Positions 63,839-64,000 of a DNA stretch of 64,000 nucleotides are shown here, in pieces. The notes beneath the pieces were generated by a model. The model saw only the letters and a program-made list of their open reading frames with translations, made no database searches and was not told the origin of the DNA. Source of the DNA: JAJDTR01 sp965220415 (GTDB lineage: Bacteria; Poribacteria; WGA-4E; JAJDTR01); the NCBI GenBank assembly GCA_965220415.1, contig OZ244829.1:3782001-3846000 (forward strand). The letters run 5' to 3'. How positions within the stretch are numbered: position 1 is the first letter of the stretch; the number at the start of each line of letters is the position of its first letter. Position numbers and translations under genes: made by a program.

Positions 63839-64000
63839 CGGTGAAACTACTGATTAGACACATTGTATAGATTAAAGGTTATGCAACAAAGAAAATAATC
63901 GGTTGAAAACCTGCTTGCCGTATACTACAATGAAAGCAACAAGTCGGGCTATCATGGTTGCTTAAAATTTGATATTATTGACATAATCTGCACCGTACAT
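63839..64000. other. right edge without recognisable feature
   Basis: A/T-rich sequence with no gene, hairpin or repeat that I can support. It may hold the promoter of the sigma-factor remnant. Confidence 0.5.

Noticed and set aside
1..64000. tRNA, rRNA and riboswitches
   Set aside because: None was recognised by eye; a covariance-model scan would be needed to exclude short tRNA genes.

Overview
The window looks like chromosomal DNA of an uncultivated bacterium of the Candidatus Poribacteria type or a close relative. The reasons are indirect. There are many PhyH (phytanoyl-CoA dioxygenase-like) genes, exported LamG proteins, an Xaa-Pro peptidase next to an ADP-forming acyl-CoA synthetase, a metazoan- or plant-glycan style set of hydrolases, and very many short palindromic repeats between genes. 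No rRNA, tRNA or CRISPR array was recognised, so placement rests on gene content alone. Almost all genes are on the minus strand. The plus-strand exceptions are an M24 peptidase, a toxin-antitoxin pair, a gamma-glutamylcyclotransferase-like gene and an octaheme cytochrome with its membrane partner.

Layout. 1-5.7 kb: three tandem GH95-like (alpha/alpha)6-barrel hydrolases, the first cut by the window edge. 6.3-13.4 kb: four PhyH-family oxygenases around a large membrane protein that fuses a GT-C-like core to LamG. 13.5-16.6 kb: a putative TIM-barrel glycosidase and a sugar isomerase/epimerase. 17.4-25.6 kb: two M24 peptidases, a RelE/ParE-type TA pair, a PQQ-type beta-propeller lipoprotein, an ADP-forming acyl-CoA synthetase and a GGCT-like protein. 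25.8-35.7 kb: a catabolic block with DUF35 plus thiolase-like protein, phosphoesterase, SDR, D-hydroxyacid dehydrogenase, zinc alcohol dehydrogenase, GH127-like hydrolase, RraA-like protein and a fifth PhyH. 36.7-38.8 kb: octaheme hydroxylamine oxidoreductase (HAO)-like cytochrome with an overlapping membrane protein. 40.4-46.3 kb: a 643-residue polytopic membrane protein and four tandem LamG genes. 46.4-63.0 kb: a Bat-like operon (giant TPR protein, DUF3782/PD-(D/E)XK-like protein, coiled-coil membrane protein, MoxR, DUF58, BatA-like VWA), interrupted by a TolB-like propeller gene. 63.5-63.8 kb: a frameshifted sigma-factor remnant.

Working together. The hydrolases, dehydrogenases, epimerase, RraA-like and thiolase/DUF35 genes read as sugar, uronate or host-glycan catabolism, but no pathway is complete in the window. 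The most unusual signals are three. First, a PhyH protein carries H-x-A where its paralogs have H-x-D, the change known from non-haem iron halogenases of the SyrB2 type. Second, a short C-terminal tail (consensus SVSPxGxLxTxWGxIK) is shared by exported proteins of two unrelated folds, LamG and TolB propeller. Third, there is a dense set of intergenic hairpins whose stems differ but whose ends (GTAGG / CCTAC) are kept. MITE-like elements and gene remnants show that the repeats have moved and broken genes here.
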